A stretch of 41,946 nt of DNA from positions 1-41,946 of the IMG/VR virus record IMGVR_UViG_3300037508_000716. One strand, 5' to 3'. Position numbers and translations under genes: made by a program. Positions within the stretch are counted from its first letter, which is position 1, and every line of letters starts with the position of its first letter. Below, in pieces: positions 16,107 to 25,047 of the stretch. The notes beneath the pieces are model-generated. The model was not told the origin of the DNA. It saw nothing but the letters and a program-made list of their open reading frames with translations, and ran no database searches. The DNA is from a virus.

Positions 16107-16922
16107 ATGTCAGATTACTATCAAATATTAGGCGTTCAAAAAGACGCAAGCGCAGATGATATAAAGCGAGCTTATCGTAAGCTGGCTAGTCAGCATCACC
16201 CTGACAAAGGAGGAGATGTTCAAAAGTTTCAAGAAATAGAAGAAGCCTACAGAATATTAAGCGATCCTGATAAAAGACAAGAGTACGATAATCCTAAACC
16301 TCAGTTTCAAGGCGGAATGCCTCCTGGTTTTGAAGATATTTTTAGCCAAACTTTTGGATTCGGACATCCATTTGCAGATTTTTTTGGAAGGAGGCAACCC
16401 GCACAGAGAAATAGACATCTTAACTTAGAAACACATATAACTTTAGCAGATGCATATTATGGTAAAGACCTTATAGCTAATATTAAGATGCCTAATGGAA
16501 GGGACCAAGTTCTAGAAATCAAAATACCACAGGGTATTAGAGATGGTACCACTATAAGACTAGCAGGAATGGGTGATAACTCTATACCTAATCAGCCTCC
16601 AGGTGACCTACATTTAAAGGTTAATATTGTAGCACACGAAAAATTTAGTAGAATGGATGATGATTTACATATGGATATCACTATAACCTGCATAGAAGCT
16701 ATGCTAGGAAAACCTATGACCATAGATACGTTGGATGGAAAAACCTTGGAAATTAATATATCTCCAGGTACTCAGCATGGACAAATATTGGCTATTCAAG
16801 GATATGGTATGCCCAATATGCATGATGTAAGATTCAAAGGTAGATTATTAATAAAAGTGAATATATCAATTCCTAAGTTTTTAACCGATGAGCAAAAGCA
16901 AGCGTTAACAAATCTTTTTTAG
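16107..16922 (+). CDS. dnaJ: DnaJ/CbpA-like co-chaperone
   Basis: The J domain (about 1-63) has the HPD motif at H31-P32-D33 and is followed by a Gly/Phe-rich linker (about 72-100). Two C-terminal substrate-binding beta domains and a short end follow. There is no Cys-rich zinc domain, so it is a type II (CbpA-like) J protein of 271 residues. J proteins stimulate the ATPase of DnaK, which must come from the host here. The gene has its own sigma70-type promoter and no clear ribosome site in its 19-base predicted leader. It begins a cluster with peptide deformylase and ClpA. Confidence 0.93.
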   Translation: MSDYYQILGVQKDASADDIKRAYRKLASQHHPDKGGDVQKFQEIEEAYRILSDPDKRQEYDNPKPQFQGGMPPGFEDIFSQTFGFGHPFADFFGRRQPAQRNRHLNLETHITLADAYYGKDLIANIKMPNGRDQVLEIKIPQGIRDGTTIRLAGMGDNSIPNQPPGDLHLKVNIVAHEKFSRMDDDLHMDITITCIEAMLGKPMTIDTLDGKTLEINISPGTQHGQILAIQGYGMPNMHDVRFKGRLLIKVNISIPKFLTDEQKQALTNLF

Positions 16923-16933
16923 TAAATATTTTT

Positions 16934-17431
16934 ATGAAAATAGTAACTTACCCAAATGAACTCTTAAGAGAAAATATACCAGATTTTGATTTTAGTAGAA
17001 CAGACATAGATCCTGTAGAACTAGAAAAAAGTATGATAGCAACGATGTTTGCTAATGGAGGAATAGGATTGGCAGCTAATCAAGTTGGCGTTAATGTTAG
17101 AATGTTTGTAATGGGAAGTAAAGAACTGCCTGAAACGGCTCAAGCATTTTTCAATCCTCAAGTGTTGGCAAATACTAACGAAACAGAAGATTTGGAAGAA
17201 GGATGTTTGAGTTTTCCTGGAGTATTTGTTAAAATAAAAAGACCACAAAAGATCTTAGCACGTTGGCAAAACTCAAAAGGAGAATGGCAAGAAAGTAAGT
17301 TTGAAGGGTACGATTGTAAATGCTTTTTACACGAGCTGGATCACTTAGAAGGTATTGTGTTTAAAGATCGTGTAAGTCCGCTCAAATGGGCACTAGCAGT
17401 AAAGAAAACGAAAAAAGGAAAGTTCAAATAA
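16934..17431 (+). CDS. def: Peptide deformylase
   Basis: All three deformylase motifs are present: GIGLAANQ (43-50), EEGCLSFP (88-95) and HELDH (133-137). C91, H133 and H137 are the metal ligands and E134 the catalytic acid. It removes the formyl group from nascent N-terminal Met. The 165-residue length fits a compact phage/organellar type. Marine phages carry deformylases, possibly to keep up with heavy translation during infection. Its TAA overlaps the clpA ATG by one base (TAATG). Confidence 0.95.
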   Translation: MKIVTYPNELLRENIPDFDFSRTDIDPVELEKSMIATMFANGGIGLAANQVGVNVRMFVMGSKELPETAQAFFNPQVLANTNETEDLEEGCLSFPGVFVKIKRPQKILARWQNSKGEWQESKFEGYDCKCFLHELDHLEGIVFKDRVSPLKWALAVKKTKKGKFK

Positions 17432-19695
17432 TGTTGGAACCAGATAAAGATCTAGAAAGTATTTTTGAAAATGCAGTAAAGGTAGCAAGTTTAAATGATC
17501 ATGAATACATTACTCTAGAGCATTTTTTATACAGTTTAATTAATAATGATTCATTTGCTAAACTACTTACAGACTTCGGTGCAAATGTCGAAGACTTAAA
17601 AAAGGACTTAGAAAATTTTATATCAGAAGATTTAAAGGACATTGTTAATACAGAAGTAGAAAAACCAAAGAAAACTAATACAGTAGATAGAGTGCTCAAT
17701 AGAGCTTTTACACAGGTATTGTTCAGCGGTCGCCAAATTATTGAACCTAGTGATTGCTTTATTAGCATATTTGCTGAAAAGAAAAGCTATGCTGTTCACT
17801 TTTTAAAGAAGGCTAAGATTGATCAGGAGTCATTTTTAAACTTTGTGAAAAAAGAGATTGCCAAACCTGATGATGACGAAGGAACTGTACGTAATCCTCA
17901 GTTAGAACGAATCATTATTCAGTTCTGTTCCAATCTTACAGCCAAGGCTAAGAGTAAAAAGATAGATCCGGTTATTGGTAGAGAAAAAGAAATAGAAGAA
18001 ATTGAACTAATCTTAGCAAGGCGTATTAAGGCTAACGCTATAATGATTGGGGATCCAGGAGTAGGCAAAACAGCTATAGCAGAAGGACTGGCCCGTAAAA
18101 TAGTAGAAGGTAACGTACCTAAATTTATTCAAAACCATAGTGTTTATAGCCTAGATATTAGTGCATTATTGGCAGGTAGTAAGTATCGTGGAGATTTTGA
18201 AGAACGATTGAAAGCAGTTATTCATGCTCTTGAAAAGAAAGGTAACTGTATCTTATTCATTGACGAAGCTCATATGATGAATGGTGCAGGTGCAGCTAAC
18301 GGATCTAGCAATGACATGGCTAATATGCTGAAAAGTACACTAGGTAGAGGCATTATCAAGGTTATTGCTAGCACTACTTGGGAAGAATATCGCAAGCATT
18401 TTGAAAAAGACCGTGCTCTAATGCGTCGTTTCCAACGTGTGACTATTGACGAGCCGGATGAGGCAACTGCTATTAAGATTATTAAAGGCATTAAAAAATA
18501 TTACGAAAAACATCATAAGGTAAAGATTACAAACCAAGCCGTTATCGACAGCGTAAAATACAGTGTAAAATATATTTCAGATAAAAAACTTCCAGACAAG
18601 GCTATTGATATTATCGATTGTGCCTGCGCCAGATTTAAAGTACGGGATGAAGAAGGTGGCGTAGTAGATCATGACGAGATCCTGTATGAAATAGCTAAAA
18701 TAGCTAGTTTACCTGTAGAAAATGTTTCAAATAAAGAAAACAGTCATATTGAAACATTAGAAAAGAATATGCGAGCCAAGGTATTTGGTCAAGAAAAGGC
18801 TATTGAACAACTACTAGATAAAATCTATATAAGTCAATCGGGTTTAAAAACTCCAACTAAACCAGTCGGATCGTTTTTATTCGTAGGCCCGACAGGAGTA
18901 GGTAAAACTGAAGCAGCTAAACAACTTTCTATCAACTTAGGTGTAAAGTTAGTTAGATTTGATATGAGTGAGTTTCAGGAAAAACATGCAGTAAGCAAGT
19001 TTATCGGAAGCCCTCCAGGATACATTGGTTATGAAGAAAATGCAGGACAACTTATTACTAACCTACAAGAAAATCCAAACTGTGTACTATTGTTAGACGA
19101 AGTTGAAAAAGCTCATCCTGATGTGCTTACAGTGCTCCTACAGTTAATGGACAATGGATTTATTACTGGTAGTAACGGTAAGAAGGCAGATGGTCGTAAT
19201 GCAATCATTATTATGACCAGTAACTTAGGCGCAGCAGACGCAGAACGAAATGCAGTAGGGTTCGGCAGTCTTGAAAGAGATAACGATCCTAAAGATGCAG
19301 TAAACAAATTCTTTGCTCCTGAGTTCAGAAATAGATTAGATGGTATTATTAGATTTGGTAAACTTGATAAAGATACAATGACTAAGATAGTTAAGAAGTT
19401 TATCGATGAACTTAATACCTTGGTCAAGGATAAGAATATCCATGTTAAACCAAATGCCAGTGTTATTGAATACTTAATCAAAGTAGGATTTGACAGTAAG
19501 ATGGGTGCAAGACCACTACAACGAACTATAGACGAACGTATTAAACGTCCACTAAGTAAAGAAATTTTATTTGGCAAACTACGAAACGGCGGTATAGTTG
19601 AACTAGATGTTACAAACGACGAACTTAATATTAAACTAATAGACATTTTACCAATCAAGGCAAAAAACGATGTTGAAGAAACTGAAAACAACTAA
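17431..19695 (+). CDS. clpA: ClpA-like AAA+ unfoldase
   Basis: The start is set at ATG 17431, which overlaps the deformylase stop; an upstream extension to 17386 would lie inside that gene. The 754-residue protein has an N domain (about 1-140, LEHFLYSLINND). D1 follows with Walker A GDPGVGKT (207-214) and FIDEAH, and D2 has Walker A GPTGVGKT (486-493), LLLDEVEKAH and SPPGYIGYEE. Length matches E. coli ClpA (758). In D2, VGF (609-611) occupies the position of the IGL/IGF loop that docks on ClpP, so it could recruit host ClpP. No ClpP or ClpS is in the window. Confidence 0.92.
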   Translation: MLEPDKDLESIFENAVKVASLNDHEYITLEHFLYSLINNDSFAKLLTDFGANVEDLKKDLENFISEDLKDIVNTEVEKPKKTNTVDRVLNRAFTQVLFSGRQIIEPSDCFISIFAEKKSYAVHFLKKAKIDQESFLNFVKKEIAKPDDDEGTVRNPQLERIIIQFCSNLTAKAKSKKIDPVIGREKEIEEIELILARRIKANAIMIGDPGVGKTAIAEGLARKIVEGNVPKFIQNHSVYSLDISALLAGSKYRGDFEERLKAVIHALEKKGNCILFIDEAHMMNGAGAANGSSNDMANMLKSTLGRGIIKVIASTTWEEYRKHFEKDRALMRRFQRVTIDEPDEATAIKIIKGIKKYYEKHHKVKITNQAVIDSVKYSVKYISDKKLPDKAIDIIDCACARFKVRDEEGGVVDHDEILYEIAKIASLPVENVSNKENSHIETLEKNMRAKVFGQEKAIEQLLDKIYISQSGLKTPTKPVGSFLFVGPTGVGKTEAAKQLSINLGVKLVRFDMSEFQEKHAVSKFIGSPPGYIGYEENAGQLITNLQENPNCVLLLDEVEKAHPDVLTVLLQLMDNGFITGSNGKKADGRNAIIIMTSNLGAADAERNAVGFGSLERDNDPKDAVNKFFAPEFRNRLDGIIRFGKLDKDTMTKIVKKFIDELNTLVKDKNIHVKPNASVIEYLIKVGFDSKMGARPLQRTIDERIKRPLSKEILFGKLRNGGIVELDVTNDELNIKLIDILPIKAKNDVEETENN

Positions 19696-20377
19696 ACTTT
19701 ATTACAATAAGTATTTGTATAAAATATCTACTAAAATGCAGGGACTACGTCACCTACGATATACCAAATTCATGCCGCATTATGAAAAAATGATGCAGGT
19801 AAATGGCTTTATTACATTACCCGACTCCCCTATAAACAAGCCATTATATAGAAAATACATGAGTATTATTCAACCCTTAATGGCTAATAAAGATATAAGG
19901 ATTAGGTCTGAGGATAATACAATTAATATTTTCTTAAATGATGTCCATTTATATAATAGATTGTGTAAAGACTTAGACTTTTGTATACAGCTTGTTACAG
20001 AACCTGAGAATGAGCAGGTCATAGATCTATTACAAGGTAATAAAAAGATTATTTTATGTAAAAACTATCCACACGATCGCTACAAGTTGAAAGTTACCTT
20101 TAAAAAACTGCCTGCAAACGTAAAAGAAACTATGTTAAAGTTTTCTCAAACATATCCTAAAGAGCAAATGTTACTTTCGCATTGTAGTTTAAGGTATTTG
20201 TCAAGTCCTAAAAACTTTTATTGGGAAACCTGTTATGTGCATTTAGCAGATACAAAGTTGTTTACATTAATATCTTTAGTGGCCAGTGGATATATTAAAA
20301 AAGTCGAAGAGTATGTAATCGAGTCTAGCATAAATACTGTTTCGCAGGATAAATGTTATGCAGAAATGGATGGATGA
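19670..20377 (+). CDS. Hypothetical protein (235 aa)
   Basis: It starts inside the last 26 bases of clpA. The protein is basic and rich in Tyr/Leu/Lys, beginning MLKKLKTTKLYYNKYLYKIS, a start I associate with uncharacterised marine phage proteins. No catalytic motif or membrane segment is evident. Its last 20 bases overlap the next Cys-rich small gene. Function unknown. Confidence 0.65.
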   Translation: MLKKLKTTKLYYNKYLYKISTKMQGLRHLRYTKFMPHYEKMMQVNGFITLPDSPINKPLYRKYMSIIQPLMANKDIRIRSEDNTINIFLNDVHLYNRLCKDLDFCIQLVTEPENEQVIDLLQGNKKIILCKNYPHDRYKLKVTFKKLPANVKETMLKFSQTYPKEQMLLSHCSLRYLSSPKNFYWETCYVHLADTKLFTLISLVASGYIKKVEEYVIESSINTVSQDKCYAEMDG

Positions 20378-20516
20378 TTATGGTGCCTACAGGAGATTTA
20401 CTAAGTTAAATTGCTTATGCGGCCATCTAAAACACTGTAATCAAGTGTGTGAAAAATGTCCAGAATGTAAACAGTGTGAATGCGAAGAATGTCAAATAGG
20501 CAAAGGTTATAATTAA
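20358..20516 (+). CDS. Tiny nine-cysteine protein (52 aa)
   Basis: The frame runs from ATG 20358 to TAA 20514-20516, which overlaps the next ATG (TAATG). After an aromatic N terminus (MQKWMDDYGAYRRFTK) it has nine cysteines in 25 residues with spacing C-x-C-x5-C-x3-C-x2-C-x2-C-x2-C-x-C-x2-C, plus two His. Such density suggests binding of several metal ions, like a metallothionein or a double zinc knuckle. Tight overlap on both sides supports translation. No family recognised. Confidence 0.6.
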   Translation: MQKWMDDYGAYRRFTKLNCLCGHLKHCNQVCEKCPECKQCECEECQIGKGYN

Positions 20517-20908
20517 TGCCCGCATTAAGTCAAAGTTTAGAGTTTACATATAATAATACAACTAGTGTAGCAGTAGTTTACCCAAACACTGCTACTACTA
20601 TGCTAACCTATACTAGCACAAAAGCAAAAGGTGACGGGTATTACGGTAGTTCAGACGGATTTCATACAGTAGCCTACACAGCGAATACAGATTTTGTAGG
20701 TACAATTACTATGCAGGCAACATTAGCTACTGATCCTGCAGATTCAGACTGGTTCAATATAACTGGTACTACAACAACATATACAGCTTTAAACATACGA
20801 TCAACCAGTACTGTGGATTGCCACAACTTTACTGGCAACTTTGTCTATGTAAGAGGGCAAGTTCGTATAGAAGACGGTATAGTTGAAGTAATCCACTATA
20901 ACCACTAA
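20516..20908 (+). CDS. Probable virion protein, beta-rich (130 aa)
   Basis: The protein is Thr/Ser/Asn-rich with short alternating hydrophobic strands (SLEFTYNNTTSVAVVYPNTA, FVGTITMQATLATD) and no catalytic motif, a composition typical of small capsid- or tail-associated beta proteins. Similar short proteins occur in T4-like marine phages. It is coupled to the Cys-rich gene by TAATG. A virion role is inferred from composition. Confidence 0.6.
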   Translation: MPALSQSLEFTYNNTTSVAVVYPNTATTMLTYTSTKAKGDGYYGSSDGFHTVAYTANTDFVGTITMQATLATDPADSDWFNITGTTTTYTALNIRSTSTVDCHNFTGNFVYVRGQVRIEDGIVEVIHYNH

Positions 20909-20929
20909 TCTTCCTTTACTAATCAAGGT

Positions 20930-20937
20930 AATAAATA
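20930..20937 (+). promoter_or_regulatory. Late promoter-like AATAAATA
   Basis: One mismatch from TATAAATA, 18 bases before the ATG at 20956. It would begin transcription of the putative internal-protein cluster (20956-29493), and overlaps the left arm of a hairpin that covers the ribosome site. Confidence 0.45.
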
Positions 20938-20955
20938 CTCTATACGGAGAGTATT
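20934..20955 (+). promoter_or_regulatory. Hairpin masking ribosome site of 20956 gene
   Basis: AATACTCT (20934-20941) and AGAGTATT (20948-20955) form a perfect 8-bp stem with loop ATACGG, ending exactly at the ATG. The GGAGAG ribosome site lies across the loop and right arm, so folding would block initiation. Whether the transcript includes the left arm depends on the exact late start site, since the motif at 20930 overlaps it. Confidence 0.5.
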
Positions 20956-21444
20956 ATGCGTATTCACGACATTATTACCAATGAAGAAACATTAAGAACA
21001 GGCGATGTTTTCGCTATTGAACTAGATAACGACCTCATAATTGAGTCAGTCATAGTAGGATTTACCAAAGACGGCGTGGTTATTCAAGGGGATGACGTTA
21101 TGTTATCATACCTACGAACTATACCTGTACAGGAATCTATTACAAAATACACTGCCATGCAGTTAGCAGTAATGGAAGGTGGTGGTTCGTTAGATGACTT
21201 AGCTGAAGCAGAATACCAAGGACGTAATGTTCAGCTAGGTAAACCTATGGCAGGTGATGTTAAAAAGTCTAAGGTATATGTTAAAGGACCCAAAGGTAAT
21301 GTAGTTAAAGTAAACTTCGGTGATAAGAAGATGAAGATTAAGAAATCTAATCCTAAACGCCGTAAATCATTCAGAGCTCGTCACAACTGCGACAATCCTG
21401 GTCCACGTTGGAAGGCACGCTACTGGTCATGCAGGGCTTGGTAA
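20956..21444 (+). CDS. Conserved marine-phage protein with basic Cys/Trp C terminus
   Basis: The 162-residue protein begins MRIHDIITNEETLRTGDVFA and has a basic linker. It ends in the compact motif KKSNPKRRKSFRARHNCDNP followed by GPRWKARYWSCRAW, with a Cys pair and several Arg/Trp. This C-terminal motif is one I associate with T4-like marine phages, function unknown. The short N-terminal stretch resembles those of the other proteins in this cluster. Likely a virion or nucleic-acid-associated protein. Confidence 0.65.
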   Translation: MRIHDIITNEETLRTGDVFAIELDNDLIIESVIVGFTKDGVVIQGDDVMLSYLRTIPVQESITKYTAMQLAVMEGGGSLDDLAEAEYQGRNVQLGKPMAGDVKKSKVYVKGPKGNVVKVNFGDKKMKIKKSNPKRRKSFRARHNCDNPGPRWKARYWSCRAW

Positions 21445-21445
21445 T

Positions 21446-21811
21446 ATGTTATTAAAAGAATTCTTCGGGCGCAGCCTAAATCTCAAACAAGAATCAGATA
21501 AACCAGACGATAAAGGTATGCAAGATGACCTATTTTGGTATATATTAGATCACGACCGTCTACACAAAGACTACTTTATGCCTTTAGGTAAAAAGATTAA
21601 ACGCGAACAGAAAGAAGGTGTATTAGATAATCAAAAAATAGTTAAAGAGTTTATGCCTATGGTTAACAAAGGATGCATGGAATACTATAATAAAAAGAAA
21701 ATGAAAGGGCATCCTGAAAAGTTATTCAAAAAAGAAATGCGTGAAGAACTATGCCAACGCTTATATGACCACTATTATGAAGATCTAATGAAGGGCTCAT
21801 ATAAACTATGA
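21446..21811 (+). CDS. Conserved hypothetical protein (121 aa)
   Basis: A highly charged, helical 121-residue protein. It begins MLLKEFFGRSLNLKQESDKP and contains DDLFWYILDHDRLHKDYFMP and a Lys-rich C-terminal half with two Cys. It starts one base after the previous stop and overlaps the next gene by 4 bases (ATGA). The N terminus loosely matches the KEF-type start of the neighbouring genes. No function recognised. Confidence 0.65.
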   Translation: MLLKEFFGRSLNLKQESDKPDDKGMQDDLFWYILDHDRLHKDYFMPLGKKIKREQKEGVLDNQKIVKEFMPMVNKGCMEYYNKKKMKGHPEKLFKKEMREELCQRLYDHYYEDLMKGSYKL

Positions 21812-24800
21812 AACTATTAGATTTCATTAGACCAAGAAATACTTTACTTTCTGAAGGCGGCAACCTAGCAGCAGGGCAACCTGGATGGAAAGGTGACCCA
21901 GATGCAGGTGCTGCTCAGCAGATTAACCTACAGGTAACTAATCGTAGTGTAATAGTTCCTATACTTAATGACCTATTAGCAGGAATCAACGCAGCGTATC
22001 AAGCACAATATCAACAACCTCTATGGCATCCAAAACTGCTCAAGAGTCAAAAATTCTTAAGTGGCAGTAGTCTACACTTTTTCAATGTTAAAGGTATTCC
22101 CGACAAGGTATTTGTAGAAAAGAAACCCAAGGTAGGTGACATTGATACCATGGTGGACAAGGAAAAAGAAGCAGATTTAGAGAATTTTCTAAGTGCCAAC
22201 ATAAACAAGACCATGGGCCCTGGTAAACTGTTAGGGTTTCAACGTGGCAATGAACAATTCTCAAGCCTATGGGAACTACAAGACCCACCTATTAAGATAC
22301 AGATTGATTTAGAATATGTTAAGTTTGACAAGGATGAGCCTACACCATGGAGCCGTTTTAGTCATTCAAGTGATTGGAATGACCTACAAGCAGGAGTGAA
22401 AGGTGTATTTCATAAATTCTTGATACAGAGTTTTGCTGTATTGACTAAGAGAGATTTTATCCTACGCAAAACAGGTGGTCGTGGTAAGAATAAAACATAC
22501 ATAGATGTTCCTACATCAGATTCTATGTTTAGTTTTGCTGTGAGCAGTAAAGAAGGCGGGGGTCTAAGAGCTAAGTATACACCTGTTTTAAATCCTGTTA
22601 CTAATGAACCTGAAATGCAGGATGGATTACCTGTCATGCTAGCTCTGCCTACAACAGGTTACGAACAGGAAATAGGCAAAATGTTTCAAAGCCTATTTGG
22701 AGTTAAACTAAGTCCAAAGGCTGCTGAACAACTAGCAGAAAAGTTTTGGTCATTCACTGGCCTGTTAGATGTAATGAATAAGTTATTAGAGCCAGAAGAA
22801 AAAAGTCGTGTATTGGGTAGTTTCCTTAACAAGACATTTGGTCCGGGAGCTCAAGGATTATACAAGAATGATCCAGAACGTGATTCAGCAGAAAAGATGG
22901 CTGCTATAGAATTACTAATGAAGACCACAGGTGCTAAGCCACCAGAAGGTATGGACTTAGAACAGATGCGTCAAGAATATGTCCAAGCATACAAGGTAAC
23001 CGAAGAAGCATTAGACGAAGCGGATGATATTAACGCACCACCAAAGCCAAGTTTCGCAAGACAGGGTATTCCTCATCTTTACAATAGACTGCCCGACGGG
23101 CGTGTTAGTTCTACAGAAATGAAAGATGCGGATTTTGTAGAGTTAGTAAAAGAAATAGATGCAAATGGAGGCACACTGGATGGCTTCCCTGTAACACTTA
23201 AGATAGATGGCAAGGGCATTAGATTTGGTAAGGATGACGCAGGTCGAGCATTCTTTATGACTGACAAGATTGCACAACCTTTATACAGAGATAATGAAGG
23301 TTACTTTACTAACTTTGCAAGAGAAAAAGGTCAAGACGAAGCTAATATAGCAAGAGCACAAGGCTACGATGATATTTTATCTTCTATTATCAATAGTAGG
23401 TTAGTTGAAATGCTACCCGCAGACACTATTGTAACAGCAGAATTACTATATAACCCAATGGCTGAACAGACAAAAGATGGTCTTAAGTTTATTAAGATAG
23501 CATATGATCCTAAAAAACTAGGCAAGAAAATGACCATTGCTCCTATATTTGTTAAACAATTCAGTACAGGAGAAACTAGTCCTAATCAAGATAAGATATT
23601 AGAAAGGCTAGTAAGTGCTAGCGATAATAATATTAAAGTTGTTAGTAATAAGCTACAACAAAAAGGTATCAATGTTAAGCATATCATTGCACCTGTAGTA
23701 AACATGGACAGTAATCTCGTAGCCAGTCTCGGTGCTAGGGGGACAACTCCTGAAAAGACAGAGGCTAAACAGGTTATAGATCAAGCCAAGCAGGCTCTTA
23801 GTGATGCTATTATAAACAGTCCGAAGCTGAAAGGCATAGACAGTCTAGGTCCTAATAACGAAGGTATAGTTATTAACACTCCTAGTGGCAGGATGTTTAA
23901 GGTTACCAGCAGTCAGATGAAGGGCATTATGGCTAAACAAAACGTAGAACGTGCCATGGGCAGCACCAAACCAAGAACTGCCGTAGTTGCTATAGGTAAC
24001 TTTGCGGGACATAGAGGGCACGAAGATTTAATCAACTATGCTATAAAGAAAGCACAAGAACTTAAAGGAACACCTTTTGTTTATGTAGGTGCTAAGGTTG
24101 GACCAGATGATCCTATTGACGTAGAAACTAAAGTTCATACCCTACAAAAACTATTCCCAGGCGTTCAAATACATGCAGTAGAGAATCAAGTAGGGCCAGG
24201 GGGCGAAGTTACTGCCGGCAATCATATGAAAAAGATTGAGTATGAGTTAGTTAAAAAAGAACCATACTATAATAACATCGTTATTACCGTAGGTAGTGAT
24301 CAAGCAGAAAGTATGTCTAGTTGGGCAGCAGGCTTGCAAAAGCGATTCGCCAAGTTTCCGCCATTAAGTCATGTTAAGATTTCAGTAGATAGCTTGCCAA
24401 GAGGTGCAGCACAAGGAGGCAGCGATTGGAGCACAACAAGCCTACGCAATGCTTTAAGAACTATGCCAGAAGATCAGGCCTTTCAGGTCTGGAGCAAGGC
24501 ATATAATGTGCAAAAGCTAGGAGTAGATTGGATTAAACACTTAATGGATGTAGCGAGAAAGAATATGGGATTACAAAAACAACCCCAAGCACAACCTCAG
24601 CCTGTGGCAGAAAGACTGCTAAACGCATTAATAAAAACAAATGTAACTGAGAAAATGCTGCCTAAGTCTGCATTTGCAGGTAGTAATAAAAACAAGTTAG
24701 GACCTGCTGCCCATCTAAAAGGTAAAATGAAGCGTCCTGCACGTCAAGGTGACTTAGTAGGCGACGCTCAAGAAGATTTAAACCATCCATTAGACCAACC

Positions 24801-25047
24801 TGCTACACAGACTAAACCTGTAGTAAAACCTAATGCGCAACCTCGTCCAGGTGAACCTCCTGTAGTAGCACCTACTCCAGTAGATAGATTTGGTATAGAC
24901 AAACATGCAGGTAAAACATTCTTTGAACCTAAAATAAAACAAGGTCAAGTCCAAGAAAGAAAACTAGTTCCAATAAGCGAACATTATCAACGAACTATGG
25001 ATAAACTTATTACAAAGATTTTAGAAAATGAACTTAGAAGATCTTAA
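21808..25047 (+). CDS. Giant three-domain nucleotidyltransferase-like protein
   Basis: The 1079-residue protein appears to join three nucleotidyltransferase folds. (1) Near the N terminus, SGSS (85-88) and GDID (110-113) resemble the Pol-beta/MNT fold, a weak match. (2) In the middle, KIDG (465-468), AELL (544-547), EGIVI (685-689) and FKV (697-699) match motifs I, III, IV and V of ATP-dependent DNA/RNA ligases. (3) Further on, GNFAGHRGH (730-738) and STTSLR (875-880) match the HxGH nucleotidyltransferases. The N terminus, MKLLDFIRPRNTLLSEGG, resembles a T4 capsid-targeting peptide with a possible LSE-G cleavage site. The last ~160 residues are Pro/Gln/Lys-rich. The genes on both sides overlap it. 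Domain calls are from motifs only. Confidence 0.7.
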   Translation: MKLLDFIRPRNTLLSEGGNLAAGQPGWKGDPDAGAAQQINLQVTNRSVIVPILNDLLAGINAAYQAQYQQPLWHPKLLKSQKFLSGSSLHFFNVKGIPDKVFVEKKPKVGDIDTMVDKEKEADLENFLSANINKTMGPGKLLGFQRGNEQFSSLWELQDPPIKIQIDLEYVKFDKDEPTPWSRFSHSSDWNDLQAGVKGVFHKFLIQSFAVLTKRDFILRKTGGRGKNKTYIDVPTSDSMFSFAVSSKEGGGLRAKYTPVLNPVTNEPEMQDGLPVMLALPTTGYEQEIGKMFQSLFGVKLSPKAAEQLAEKFWSFTGLLDVMNKLLEPEEKSRVLGSFLNKTFGPGAQGLYKNDPERDSAEKMAAIELLMKTTGAKPPEGMDLEQMRQEYVQAYKVTEEALDEADDINAPPKPSFARQGIPHLYNRLPDGRVSSTEMKDADFVELVKEIDANGGTLDGFPVTLKIDGKGIRFGKDDAGRAFFMTDKIAQPLYRDNEGYFTNFAREKGQDEANIARAQGYDDILSSIINSRLVEMLPADTIVTAELLYNPMAEQTKDGLKFIKIAYDPKKLGKKMTIAPIFVKQFSTGETSPNQDKILERLVSASDNNIKVVSNKLQQKGINVKHIIAPVVNMDSNLVASLGARGTTPEKTEAKQVIDQAKQALSDAIINSPKLKGIDSLGPNNEGIVINTPSGRMFKVTSSQMKGIMAKQNVERAMGSTKPRTAVVAIGNFAGHRGHEDLINYAIKKAQELKGTPFVYVGAKVGPDDPIDVETKVHTLQKLFPGVQIHAVENQVGPGGEVTAGNHMKKIEYELVKKEPYYNNIVITVGSDQAESMSSWAAGLQKRFAKFPPLSHVKISVDSLPRGAAQGGSDWSTTSLRNALRTMPEDQAFQVWSKAYNVQKLGVDWIKHLMDVARKNMGLQKQPQAQPQPVAERLLNALIKTNVTEKMLPKSAFAGSNKNKLGPAAHLKGKMKRPARQGDLVGDAQEDLNHPLDQPATQTKPVVKPNAQPRPGEPPVVAPTPVDRFGIDKHAGKTFFEPKIKQGQVQERKLVPISEHYQRTMDKLITKILENELRRS

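Noticed and set aside
19113-19691. 192-aa minus-strand frame
   Set aside because: Antisense to the ClpA D2 domain, with Ser/Leu-rich composition typical of a shadow frame.
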